Origin: Earliella scabrosa
Lineage: Eukaryota > Basidiomycota > Agaricomycetes > Polyporales > Polyporaceae
Assembly (NCBI GenBank): GCA_022605405.1
Contig: JABYQQ010000006.1
Location: 2,480,001-2,544,000 of the forward strand
Direction: 5' to 3'
DNA: 64,000 bases
This document shows positions 11,225 through 23,700 of this stretch, piece after piece. The notes under the pieces were generated by a model. It did no database searches and was not told the DNA's origin. It was given only the letters and a program-made list of their open reading frames with translations. The translations under genes were made by a program, and so were the position numbers. The stretch's first letter is position 1. The number at the start of each line of letters is the position of its first letter.

Positions 11225-12946
11225 TTTTCGAATGCGCCCTTGCCAAGGGTTGTTGGCGTCGGGACGCTTGTCGAGCAATGGGTAGGGAGCGCCTCCATAG
11301 TAGCGGGCAGTATCATGGCACTCGAGGCACAAATGACGCATATAGGATGATGAGCATAGAATATATTGGTATATCTACGGAGGCAATACAGGACGCAGGT
11401 TTACAGGAATAATAGGGACAAGAGCGCACAAGCAATAGACTACAGCCGAGTGAGAGAGAACGGGCGCAGCAGGCAACAGGAAGATGAGCAGGACCATGAG
11501 AGTAGGTAGTAGCGGCCCAGCGAGGCCGCGCAGACGCGCAGTTGGCCCACGAGTCCCAGACCAGAGTAAGCAGTGGCAAGCAGATAGCCAGGCGTCGTCA
11601 AGCAGTAAGATTGAGAGTCTCCTCCGCGTTGACGGTCGCGTCCAATTTGGCCGCACGCCGAGTCGCGCAAGCAGCGCGCTGCTCGCCTTGAATCGAAAAC
11701 TTGACATTCTGAGCGTCGAGGTCACCATGAGCGGAGCGGATCATGCGCGTGCCATGAACGCACCTAAGTACAACGCGCCTAAGTACAAGATGGAGAGAAG
11801 CATCAGGGTGAGAGGGATGGAAAGACCTGGTGTTCCAGAAAGAAGCCACTTCGTCGCCTTGGCATCCGGTCGGTAGAGCATCAACATGAGCACGTTGAAA
11901 TACTAGCAGAAACTGAGTTAATAGGCACGTACCGAGACTCCTTCGTCCTGACGACAGGGCGCGAGCGTAACCGTGTTCCCTCTAGGGTAAGCTATGTCGG
12001 CGTACGGTATGAGAGGACGACCATTGCGGTTGCAGACGTACCTGGGTCCTCATCATTGTCGTAGAGTCCTCCACCACCATGCCGAGGTTTCTCGTGGTAG
12101 TACCTACCCTCATCGTGATGGTCGTCGCCTCGTCTGTCATATTAAGTAGTAGCACACTGGGTGACAGAGAGGCAGTAGCAGTGCGTGGGTCCTCACCAGA
12201 TTGGTCGTATCTGGGAGCCAAATACTGATTGGAAGCGAGGGAGAGGGAGCTGAGACGACAATACAGTCAGTATATGCGCATATAGAGCGCATATACATGC
12301 ATATACCGAGAGTTGGTGGACTTACTGAAGATGAGTTGGGGCGCCGGGCAGGTTGACTAACTCAGAGGATAGGGAAGCAGTATGCGTTGAGAGTGAGGCG
12401 AGTATGGTCGATACGCTGGACGATGAGTGCGTTCAAAACAGAGCCAGAGATCGTGACAAGCCCAGTAGAGAAGTTGGAGATGGTGGTGGTATGAGGGCAG
12501 GAGCGAGTTGAATTGTCGCAGGCCTCTTATAGGCGACCGTGTCGCCCACGTCGCGATTGACAGCAGAGGACGGCTGCGGCGTGGAGCTGTTGGGGCGCAT
12601 CGCGCGCCGGTCATGTGATCGTGTCCTCTGACAACTGTTCGGTTCCAATCTCGGAGCATGACGACTCTGCGAGCTCGCTCCTCCGACATGGCGATGACTG
12701 ACGGCGCCAGTGAATTCGACCCGACAAACGTGAATTATACTATGACAAGTTTGGTCATACGGGTACCAGCCTGACCCCATCCGCGGGGCCCTTACTTTGA
12801 GTGTCACATTGCCCTTTGGCGGACAGGTCGCAACCCCTCCCCCTCCCAGCTTGCAAGCGGCGACGAGCGCAAACGAGATGCCGCGAGCGATAGTGTCCGA
12901 ATGGGGACGATTGTAAATCGCTCGCCCGATCGTATTCGGTTGGACT
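11225..12946 (-). other. Unresolved stretch with membrane-helix-like fragments
   Basis: On the minus strand 11898-11741 is an open frame with two hydrophobic stretches (FNVLMLMLY and LTLMLLSILYLGALYLGAFMA). 11560-11400 gives another (PTLMVLLIFLLP). They could be exons of the broken membrane protein gene at 10368 or of a separate one, but no continuous splice model with a start could be built. A cluster of CATATA repeats lies near 12270-12305. Confidence 0.25.
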
Positions 12947-12999
12947 GCGATTGCGAGCGCTCGCAAGCGCCCGCGCGCGACGGGGCGCTTCGCAATCGC
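12947..12999. repeat. Second GCGATTGC foldback repeat
   Basis: GCGATTGCGA at 12947-12956 and TCGCAATCGC at 12990-12999 are perfect inverted arms, and TTGCGAGCGCTCGCAA inside is a perfect palindrome. The core word GCGATTGC is shared with the element at 11078-11224. It lies where the DUF6533-type gene on the minus strand loses its conserved reading. Confidence 0.5.
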
Positions 13000-14017
13000 G
13001 CAAGCGTTTCGGGACTTTGCTGATGTTCATCAACACCCAGAGTAGTCTCGCGCCCTTCGAGTGCATCCCGTTTAAGCGCGAGTGCAGCTTCCGGGTTTGT
13101 ACGATAGTAATGATCACTACCATGGCATCCGCGAAGATTACAGATGCCCTTGCGCCGCGGGTCCCTGCAAACATGGGAAGGATCAATACACGACAATCAA
13201 CGGAGGCGAGGAAATTGGTACATCTATGATTTGACGTCAGCTTCACGGGCAATGAAGTAGCGTGATGCACATGTTACTGACTTTCCGTAAGTGTCCATGT
13301 CCATCATCGGCATGTAGCCACACACTATGCCCTCAGGCGTGGGTAGTAGGATGATGGATAGTTTAGCCCACGTAAACTAGATAGAATGATGTCAACACGG
13401 GATTTGCCTGCGATTATGCTTGACTTACCGTGGTGATCAGTGGGTGGATGAGCACGACGACGGTGATGAGGACTAGGATCCACTTGTTCCTGTTGCAGAC
13501 GACGTATACGCGCATGACCGAGAATATCGCGACCGCGATGAGCGTGAGCAGACACGTCGCCATCTCGAAGCCCAGGATGAGCTTGCAGCTCTACGCAGCC
13601 CTTGGGTCAGTACAACGTTGAGTGGCGGGGATGAGCCACTGGTGGCGTACCTCGACGTTCTGGCCCCACCATGAGTGCAGTTGCAGAATGACGAAGATGT
13701 TGCAGGCTATGGCGCTGTATCTGTTGGTGTAGTACAGCAGCGCCGCGGGCGTGAGCTTGCGGGACCAGAACTGCTCGACCTCGCGATCAAGGGTGAGGAG
13801 CCAGTCGAAGAAGATGATGGCTGTCCAGATCGTACGGTGAGTGCACGCTATAATGACCACCATGGCGGAGAGGACGCACTGATTCCCGCAAATTCTCCAT
13901 ATTGGGCTTTGAGCCTATGTCATGGGGATATGAGGTCATCGTAACTGGGCGAAACCAAAGACCGGCATAGGGAACTCACGTTCGATCCCAATGCAACACC
14001 TCGGCAGCGGTATCCAT
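13000..14017 (-). pseudogene. N-terminal two thirds of a DUF6533-type membrane protein gene
   Basis: Minus-strand exons: 14017-13980 (MDTAAEVLHW), 13894-13651, 13590-13429, 13331-13282 and 13223 to about 13020, with compatible phases. Exon 2 has the DUF6533 signature FFDWLLTLDREVEQFW and a following NRY; exon 3 has two membrane helices; exon 4 has VCGYMPMMDMDTYGK; exon 5 has ASVIFADAMVVIITIV. All fit the usual order of these seven-helix-like fungal proteins of unknown function. Where RDGT-YF should follow (after LLWVLM), the sequence instead enters a palindromic repeat, and no C-terminal ISRFLLNLRE exon follows directly. The gene is therefore probably truncated. An alternative is one gene whose 3' exons lie at 10.4-11.1 kb beyond an insertion. 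Confidence 0.5.
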
Positions 14018-17000
14018 GTTGGCTGAGGTTCACGCCAAGAGGCACCCTCACGAGCTTACGCTCGTGCTGCTCTATAAACCTGAAGTCCCTCTGCGATCGT
14101 CGGAGATGCGAAGCTACTAGGGACAGTCGAAGCCTGATGAGCGCGATCACTGCGGGTATTCAGAAGTCAGCCACACAGCACGGCATTCGTCACCTCCTGA
14201 TCATCCGGCTCCGCGAGCTGCACGGTTCTTATCGCTGTCAGACCGACCGGCGTCGATGGTGGTGAGACTTGCATGTTCCCCAGCTATTGGGAGTCGGCGT
14301 CTGTTAGTACTTCTACGATGTTTACCGTCGTCCGCGGCTGTGGTAATCGTTCGGCTTGATAATATATGTGGCAGAGTGAGAGGGAGAGCTATTCGTGGGC
14401 CTACCATTGACACTCGCCTCTGGGTGCCTGCTTCGCGAAACATGATAGGGTTCAGTCATAGGTGACGATATCAAAGTCAAAGATGGTACGCACCACTTCG
14501 AGTATTGAGCGGCCCCGTCCATCTTTGTACGGGACCGGGAGTACGTGATGGTGGCAATTGAACTCAATCCAACAGTAGAGAGTTCATGATGATATGATAT
14601 CACAGCATACGTCGAAGGTCTGACAAAGCGTGAATGTCCACAAAATATTTCCACCCACGGAATTGAGACTCCGACAGCCTGAGCAGGTATTATTCGGGCT
14701 CATTCGGGATGGCAGTACAGCACGAAGAAGGTCATGTCTTCCAGTTCCGGAGTACCATGAGTTCTGCCGAGGTAACGTCAGAGCATGGTCAAACTGCCAC
14801 AATCGTCTCGACTACTCACCTCATGCTAGACCACGCAATACCAGCGTACTAGTAAGCATGGTTTACACAGAATTCCACCAGGGAGCACTTCGGGTTACAC
14901 TGCGGTAGTGTAGGTGACACAAAGCGTTGGGGCTTACTCGCCTTCGATCCGAGGCAGTACAAGTACTACGACGCCCGATCACCTATTGCCGCGACGACGA
15001 TACAAGATTAGGTCGTAGCGACTGCTCTCTTGAAGGTTCATAAGCGAAATTCATGAGGGAAAGGCAAGTGCTACGTACGTCAGTCACAGCTGTCCATCCG
15101 TTCCACTCTCTTCTGTTTCAAAAAGTAGGCCACTCGCGTACCTTATCATGCAGAGATACAAGTTGTCGGTATGCGCAATGACCGCTGCTCAGCTCGGGTT
15201 GTGCAGCAGTGCAGACGGAGTCTACCTGCGTCGGACGCACTCGACTCGACTCGACTCGACTCGACGCACGACGGGGCCTGTATGGAAGGAGAGCGCGCAC
15301 ATCAGATTAAGCTACCATCCAACGCGGCCTCACGCGGAAGAGGTGTACTCACTTCAACTACCCGTTGGCCGGCTTTACGAGAGCGAATCCGTCTTGAAGC
15401 TGCCCAAGTTGACCATAGGTTTTGCGTCTCACCAAGGAATAGCGTCTCTACCGGTGTTCATACTGCCATAGCGGCGCAGTCAAGAACGATGGCCGAGTAC
15501 GGTAACGGTGGCCGCAGTGTCTTAGTCCAGCGCTTGTTGCCATGTGCTCGCGCCGCGTCGGGAATTACCGTTCTAAACTCCGCTTGACTCTTGAGTGCCA
15601 CTGCAGTGGCCGCTTAGCCGCTGCGGCCTCACCTCGCTCATCCTACATCTCCCAATCCACGGCTTGTTCATTCTCTCCCCATCTACACGACCCGAACGTT
15701 GCACGGTCTGCAAGAACACAACCCCCTTCGCGAATTATCATACTAGTACGTTGGTACAGCTTGACCACTTGCGTCGTCTACCGTTGGGATCACCGGTGAG
15801 TACTTAGTTTAGTCATTCAAACTGTCGCCTTCCCGCCTATCGCGCTTCACTCCCCAACGCTTTCCTTTGGACCCGACATGTGAACAACATGATGAGATGC
15901 GTCGCGCTAGGGTTGGTCTTGGATACACTACATTGCATCCAATCTTTGTGTCATAGTTCGGCCCTCATGATATGCACCTTGCATACGCTGGGGGGAATCT
16001 GGTTTTTCTGCATCTACAGATCATCCTTGAGCTGATGCTTGCTTGCTTATGTAGCTGCCGAATGACGGCATGGGAGTCCGGCACGCTCGTCAGGTCATGC
16101 CGCACACTAACTTGCCATAAATGTCGCCCACGGGTCGCATCTACATTCTTACATCGTGCCAAGGGCAGCGCAGTACGTCCACGTCTCATTCAACATCCTT
16201 TTCTTACCTTCCTATCTGGACAGTGAAGCTCTGCAGAAGCTGTGGTCGTGCACATGCTGACGACAGGCGCGTCCTGGCGACAGTCACGTATATATGCCTG
16301 CTTTACTGGCAGGAGGATCGACCGCCTGACCTCGCGCCCGTTCGTACACCTGCCAGTGTGGTTTGATCCCCTTGGCAGGCGCTCACGCCCTCACCGGGGT
16401 TTCCGACGTCACTGCCATTCACCTCTCTCTGTACTTCACTTCAGCAACGACGATGTCCGTAGGTAGACCCCCTCACGCTCGTGTCCAGAGATTGATGACA
16501 TACGTCGCAGAAGTCACCCGTTGCTACGATCTGCGACATACCAGAAGATACGACAACTGCAGCCATGCTGTCGTAGTGAGTTGCTCTCACCCCTCTATCG
16601 TCGCTTCCTTCTGCGCCACGTATCCCTAATCGGGAAAGTTGGGCCTGGTACTGAGAACGATTGAACCTATTCTAGGCGCACTCCTCTCTTCACATCGTCA
16701 CGGCTCGCCTCATGTTCGACCCTTGAGCCTCAATTGACACTGGAGACCTCGTTGTAGCCGACTGTACCGCAGCGCCCTATCTTGACGCTGTCTCATATAC
16801 ATCGGACGGCTGAACCCATTCCTCCAGGCTCCAGCAACCACCCCCCTTGACCATCATCGATGTCCCGGTGTCTGACCTCTGGTTCTATGGCTGCTCACTG
16901 CTCGCTCCTTGGGTCAGTATCCGCCTTCAAGGCCTGCTGCGCCAATTGGTCAAACGACTAGGAGGCGCACCTTTCATCGCTTCTTGATGTGGGTACAATG

Positions 17001-19285
17001 ACACCGTCAGGCGAGCTGTAGGCGCACGATCTCGCCCGGCTTAATTGAAGCTCTCTCTTTCTCGGGGTCTGGGAGGTGGTCGCATCGATCTGGTCGGTAC
17101 ATGGGTCAACGGTGAGTCGAACACGTGTCCACTACATGATTATATTCCTGAAGCACTCCGCTTCGTCCTCGGTCCTCAGTCTATAGCCTCATTGCCCTCT
17201 ACTACACCAAGAGAAATTTGCTCAAACCATGTTCTGCTCTCGGTCTGGCGAAGGACACTGCGCGACAATCAAGGCGCTTAGCCGGGCATCTAGCCTCGTG
17301 CATGGGGAAGTGCGCCCACAAACCGCCTCGTTCCAACCCCCGTCACGTCCTCGTTGCCCGACTAGCCCTGCGCTCTGTCTGATTGCTGATTGTTCTACTC
17401 GGTGGGCGGGACGTCGTTGTCCTGACCGAGGCCCCATAAAATGGCAAATCGCAGGCGCCTCAATCCCGCTGTCCTCTCGGCCCCGGATAGACCCAACCTT
17501 GCCCCCCTCTCTGGTACTCTTCCCTGCGCGTCATCGACCTCTTGCGTCAAAGAGCCTTCGACGACTACCAATGTCAAGCGCGGCTACTCGTCGACGCGCC
17601 GAGAGCATCACTGTCTTTTATCTTCCCACCTCCACTGTTCCCGAGCGCTGCGCTCTGCAACCTCCCATGCAAGAAACTTCTCCGAACTGTCATACTCGCA
17701 TTGATGTCAAACGCTCTTCGGCTGTAGAGCTGCTGAGGAACCTCCCCGGCCCGATGTCAAGCAATACCACGACGAGCGCGAGGTGTATGACGGTGCGTGT
17801 TCCCATGCTCAATTTCCCTTGATTCGTTTTCGCGTCTTCTCGTCCCCGTTTTATCCCCTTCGTCCCCTCATTCGTGGAACGGCCCTGCTGTTATCGCCGG
17901 CATCTTGGATTACGCTCGGATTGGAAGCGCTTATTTGGCAGAGTCGTATATTACGCGCAACGCCACAATGGTCGGTCTCTTGACGTACTCATCGCTAGCA
18001 CGTGGTCGCTGAAGGAAAACTTTCTGCAGGTGCAGACGGTCGAATGTCGTAATGAGACCTCAGTCTTATGTGCAGTCAATCCGATCAGCTTTTCCCGACC
18101 ATACCCGCGATGTGCACGAAAGCTGCCCCCAGCGCGGGCAGCCGCCCTGTCGTTCTCATCTGCCTCTCACTATGCAGGGAAGCCTCGCAGCGTCAGTCTG
18201 CACCCGCGCTGGTCATGGGAGTCGGGGCGTCCTCGAGGCGACGTCAATTCCCCGCTGCCCTCTACGGCCGCACCGATCCAACAACATCCATAGAACAAGG
18301 GACGGCGTCCTGACTCGCATTCGTACGCGTCCTCGGGACGAGCATCGTCTCATCTCCGTCTCATTGCACTCCGCGAACATGAGCCTGACGACGGCACGCG
18401 CGCGCGCACTCCAACACGTCCTTGTGCGCGAGGCCCCACGCTTTGTATTCCGCGCGTCGGCTGACGCGCTGGGAGCTGATGGAACTGTATGTCGCAAGCC
18501 CCCTCCTGCGCGCTCGCGATGCTGACATAAACTCCAACTCTAATTGCTTTTGGTAATCCTTGACCTCAGCCGCCAGGCGGAGGCAGCCGGGCCTGTAGCC
18601 GTATGCTTTGCGCGTCGGCGCATGGGTGTGCCGTGGTCCCTCAATCAAGCACTCGTCCCCTTCTCGGCCTTGCCAGGGACCAATTACCCGCAGAGTTACG
18701 TCGCTGCGGCTTCGCGACCGCATGGTCCTGCGCCGGAATTGGGGCGCACGGGCTCGATGGCGAGCGAAGACGCAGTCCGCGCGCGCGAGCCTCCGTATCG
18801 CACCCCCCAGCCTTGGAAGCTCGCAGTCAACGACGCTCTATATTGGAAAAAAACGAAGTATTTACAGGGACAAGGAAGAGATCCGGGACGCAGAAATAAC
18901 CTAGGGGCAAAAGCGGGGTAAGTGCGGATGTGCGCGGCCAATGGTCCTGCAAAGTTACTGCTGCTACGTTAACGTTGACTACTCCTCCTCCTTACACCAG
19001 AGCCGGGGCTGGGACCGCCGCCGTAGGGCGGGCCCGCTGATAATGGATACAGTGCGACGCGTCGCGGGATACTGATACAGTGTTACACAGGGCGAGAGGG
19101 CGAAAGCCGAAGCGGGACGAGATTGAGACGAGACGAGCGACGGCACGGCCTCGCCGACGGGCACGAGCACGAGAGCGAGGCCGGCGGGACGACAGGCGAG
19201 AGACGATAACAGAGGCGGAGCGGAGGAGCGGGATGAGATAGCAATAAACAAAATAACGAGTGGGTAAGTGGGAGCGGGAAGCGTT
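14018..19285. other. 5.3 kb without a supportable gene
   Basis: Many short overlapping frames on both strands but no domain, no consistent splice model and no start context. The longest plus-strand frame, 17229-17822, is rich in Ser, Pro and Arg and not recognised. No reverse transcriptase, integrase or transposase motif was found by eye. Part near the right end should be the 3' flank of the HMG-box gene. Decayed genes or transposon remnants are possible. Confidence 0.4.
15241..15265. repeat. (TCGAC)5 pentanucleotide repeat
   Basis: Five perfect tandem TCGAC units, not in a supported coding region. Confidence 0.9.
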
Positions 19286-20754
19286 CTAAATCGCGAACGT
19301 GGACAGGTAGCTCGGCGGGAACGCGGCCGCGTTGTTCATGGGTTCGAGCGCTGAGCGCCCGTAGAAGGCGAAGTCGCCTTTCGGCGAGCCGCTCCCGAAG
19401 TCCTGGGTTCCGTACGACATGTCAATGTCCGTGGGCGCGCAGTACGCGGGCACCCCCGAAGCGTACAGTTGGGTCCCATGCGGGTGCTGGTGCTGAGGTA
19501 AGTACTCCGCGGACGGATCGTAGACGTCGGCCAGCGGGGGCAGATAGTTGTCGAGCACTGACGTGGGGTCGCAGGGCGTCTGCACAGCAGAGTACGTCTG
19601 CGGGGTGCCGGGAACGCTGGAGAGCGGCGAGGAGGACGCAGTCCAGCTGTCCATGAAGGACGTGTCGATGGTGAGACAGCCGGGACTGAACATCTCGGAG
19701 GTCGATACGACCGATTCTTGCGAATCGGGCGTGTATACCTCGAAGACGTTCTGCTGATCGAGGGGATCGCAGGCCTGGTAGGACATCGTAGAGGTGGCGC
19801 TGTGGTCGAAAGAGAATGTGCTGAAATCCTACACCTCATCGTCAGCAACAACGTTTCGATCGGCGCGAAGATCCCACTCACAAAGGAAGGATTGGTGGAA
19901 GGGAGCGAGTAGGGTGGGGTGGTGGGGACAAATGGCGACGAAGGTGAGCTGTAAAAGTCGCTCTCGGTATCGGCTTCCGAAGGCGGCGACGGCGACGGAG
20001 TCGAGCACTCGTATTCCGGAGTGCGGGGTGCGTCGGGCTGCGAACTGGAAGAACGGATCTTGCTCTTCCGCTTCGAGGGCGTGGCGGGCTCCGCACTGAG
20101 GAAGGGCGCATTGGAGTGCTCGGTGTCGGGCGCAGGCGCGGACGACGATCGTCGGTAGTGACGCGCTGTGATCGGGGCCTCGAAGCGGGTGACGACCTCG
20201 GGGACGTGGTTGCGGTCGAACTCCTGGATCGCGGCGTCGAGGTCTGCGCCCTTCTTGCCCTCGATGAGCAGCTGCGCTATCTTCTCGCAGCGTTTTAGAT
20301 CCTTGGGTTCGACCTCTCTCACCTTCCGTTTCTCCGTCGGGCCCTTCCCTTTCGTGTGTAAGGGACGGAACGCGTACTGGGGGAACTTGCGCTTGTGCTC
20401 CTCGAGCGCGGCCTTGGCTTTGGCGTGCCAGACCTCGCGCTCCTCGTGGGGGAGGTTTTGCCAGGTGAGTCCGATGATCTTGGACAGCGTGCTGTGGTTG
20501 GTCTCCACCTCGGACGAGACGTGCTGGTTCCTGATGAAGGACGAGCGGAAGAGGATGAATGCGTTCGGAGGGCGGGGGATGTGGTTCTCGGGCTTCTTCT
20601 TCGCGTGCGCGGCGCGGCGCGTCCCCGCGCCGCTGTCCGCGCTCGCAGGGAATAGAAGGGACTCCGCTGACGAGTCCGAGGATGGGCTGGGAGGGTCGTT
20701 GAACGTGCCGGGGGTGACATTCGGGGCGAACGCGATGCTGTGCGCGGCGGACAT
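19286..20754 (-). CDS. HMG-box (MATA_HMG type) transcription factor
   Basis: Two exons on the minus strand, 20754-19882 and 19828-19286, joined across a 53-base intron in phase 0, give 471 residues. The HMG box lies at about residues 60-131: IPRPPNAFILFRSS, then a Trp-containing helix (GLTWQNLP) and EVWHAKAKAALEEHKRKFPQY. This is the sequence-specific HMG class of fungal mating-type and pheromone-response factors. The rest is low complexity, Ser/Pro/Thr-rich, with acidic patches near the C-terminus that could activate transcription. Residues 130-165 are basic (HTKGKGPTEKRKVREVEPK). Expected role: nuclear DNA-binding regulator. Agaricomycetes have many such genes, so a role in mating cannot be assigned; no homeodomain or pheromone-receptor gene is nearby, so this is not a mating-type locus by context. 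Confidence 0.88.
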
Positions 20755-23700
20755 CTCAACTGAAGAAGTGGGTGTCAGTTGGACATCTGCACGGAGGCTT
20801 TATCAGTCACGCAGGAGGCGGCGTCGATCGTGGCGGATGTACCTTGGCTGGCAGTGCGCTTCTGAGGACGAACGCGTTCTGGAGGCATGGTGGCAGGGAG
20901 ACCGAATGTGGCAAGTACCCAGGACTGCAGCAGCGGACGGAGAGGGGAGTGACTCGAGAGCCGGGGAAGTGATGGAGGAGGGGTGTCGCAAATGGAGTAC
21001 CTGTGGGAGATTACATACATCTTATACCGGCCGCAGGACGAGGGTGCGAAAGGCGTCCAACTCCGAAGCCGTGGCGTTTAGGCACTTCGAGACTTGCCCG
21101 AACCGGCGGACTCGAGTAATCTCGCCTCTTTCCTCACGAATTTCTTGGTGATAAGCCTATGCGCATATGGCATCACAAACCCAGCGCAGCGGATCCAGCT
21201 CGCCGGCTGGTCACGGTCATCTCGTCCAACCGCTCGTCCCATGATCTCACCCATCCAATTACGTGTCCGCCAGATGCCCGCATAAACTGCGTGGGATGTC
21301 GCCGACGTCCCCAGCTCTCCCGCGAGCTCGTATGCGTCTTCAGCAACCAGCTCAGGCCACCAGCGAGGTCGGGACGGAGGCAGAGACTCAAAGTGATCGA
21401 GATGCGGAGTGATGAGATGGCCGGGCCCATGTTGCGCATCCCACCATGCTCGTTTGAGCAGTCGTTGTACTGCGCCTTTGCTTCGTTCTCCCATTGGAAG
21501 AAGCGCCGTAATCTCATGCTCTCCTCCCCGTAGCGATGGCAATTCAGGCCCTCTCTTACCCTTCATGCTGCCTTGTAAGTTCTGCGTTGAACATTCACCG
21601 CCGACACTGTCGATCATGTCTTCAGTCGGCCCTTGAGCACCGCGCTCGCTAACTTAACGCCACATCTGGGGATCGATTGCATGACTCCCCTCCCCAGATA
21701 TGGTCGACATCACCAGCGGAAGCAAATAGTTATCAGATATTTGCCCCGATGCTCCCGTTCCTGGCTATTCGTGCGCATGCGAACGCTCTGGTAGTAATAG
21801 CGCGGACATCCCTGGAGTAGAAGACGACGCACGGACACAACGGCTTCCGTTCGCGTCTTCTCCTGCTTGTCTCAGTACGGCATTGCTTCGCGAGCGGACA
21901 GCGGCTCTAGCCCACGGAGGCTGTTTGCCCATCGTGCAATACGCCGCTCAGAAATCCGTTTGGACTCTGATGTGCACTGATGTAATGTGCATAATCTTCA
22001 ACCTTGCGCGACGTAGCGCCGTCGTCGTCCGACCCAAGACCTCTGTGGGCGTTTTCATCATGATTCTCTAGTGCTATTGCGGCGTCGGCGTGTGCTGTGG
22101 TCCACATTATCCAACGCTAATCGCGCTGTAAAGCGACAAGTGAACAACCAGCGTCCCTGGCGCGCCAATCTCCAGAACTTCTTCCGTGCATCATAAGCGC
22201 CTATGGTGTTCTGCATTACCCCGGCTGGTAACGTCACCCTCACGCAGCCTCACGCTCGTTTTTCCCCTCAGCTTGGACGGCCCGTTGCCAGACTGCGCCC
22301 CCGCCGTCCACGTTTTGAGCAAATTGAGTCAGTCTTCCGCCTCGTGTGTCGGCAGGCTCGAATCTGCAGCCTATCGGACCGCCATCGTCAGTGCTCGCGG
22401 GCAATCGGCATAACAATCATGACGAGCATTACCCGAAGAGTAGCGGCCAGTCCGGGAAGATGGAGCACGCATCGAACCGCGAGCAGGTGCACATGAGAGC
22501 CAGCGGGCGAACGGCTTCGCGGATGATGCCCGTGATCACCCACGGATTTTTCTGACCCCCACCCCCATGCGACGTAGCACAACCGCTCGCAAGTCGTTTC
22601 GCGCTGACGCTCCGGACTGAGAGATCAAAGAGGTGCTTCTCAGTCCGGTCGCGGAGGTGCGTAGCCTGGGGATGCGCACGCCCGATGTAGGAAGCGTTGT
22701 TCGTTGCGAAGTGCAGAGGAAGGTTGCGACAATGGTGCGCGCCAAGGCTAAGCCGGATATGTCAGGACGTCGAGCAGGACGTCGTCGGGGGCAATCATCG
22801 GATATCGAGTGCGGAGCCATACCACGGTACCACGGACGTGCGCGTGATGGCCATTCTAGCACGGCTTCGCCCCCCCCCTTCCTGCTCTTCCCAGCCGCGT
22901 TCGCACCTCGGAGATGCGTCCGATAACTACCGGACGCTCGCCTTCTGCGATCTGCGATAAGTAGCATTCAGCCAGCCCCCTTCTCTCTCGCCCGCGCACA
23001 GCCGGCCTTCCTCGCGCCATCCCCGCGTGCAGAACCCGCTGCGTCGAAGGCTTGAAGAGAAGGCGCGTGCGATGACGACGACGGGAGGCACGCCTGCCAT
23101 TCCGAGCGGAGGAGCTCCGCGCAACGTGGGCCTGCGCCGACACGTGTTCCGGGACTGATGACCGGCACGCACCGCCTCGAGCCTCGAGCCTCCTGCGCAC
23201 CTGCAATTTGAGCCTGCGCGAGCCGCATTTCAACATTGATAAGCATCGCAAATCCCGCAGGGGGCGATGGACTTGCCCCTACTTGCCCCCCGTTCAACCT
23301 TCATGCATCATGATCCGTTCACCCTCCCGACGCGATCTCGCACAAAATCGGTGGCGGCCCGGGGGCATTTGCTGCCGCTGCTGGGCATCCCCATCGCCAC
23401 CGCGGGGCCTGGCTCGCAGCAGACCGGCTGGTCATGCGGGAGGAGAGGGCTGTTATGAACTTGGCGAGCCTGCGGCGGTATCTCGCATGTGGCGTAAAGA
23501 GGGACTGGGCGAGCGCCATCGTCTCGCTAGCGTCGCGGAAATGAACGACTGGGGAGGGCGAGCGATGGCCGCAAATCAAGACATGACAGGTCGGGGGTGG
23601 TGAGTATAGTGCGAGGACTCACCGGCGATACACGAACGCCTGTCTGCCTGGCGTCTGGATTCCCTACGCGGGCTGCGGCGTGGCGAGTTCAAACTTCATG

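Noticed and set aside
19336..20754. Unspliced 472-residue reading of the HMG-box gene
   Set aside because: After 19882 the frame becomes Arg/Pro-rich; a 53-base GT-AG intron instead leads into a frame with typical acidic and aromatic content that ends at 19286.
19286..20754. Mating-type locus
   Set aside because: An HMG-box gene alone is not enough; no homeodomain pair, pheromone receptor or pheromone precursor was found nearby.
22536..23297. Several overlapping minus-strand frames of 80-143 residues
   Set aside because: Overlap in different phases, Arg/Pro-rich, no conserved motif; typical GC artefacts.
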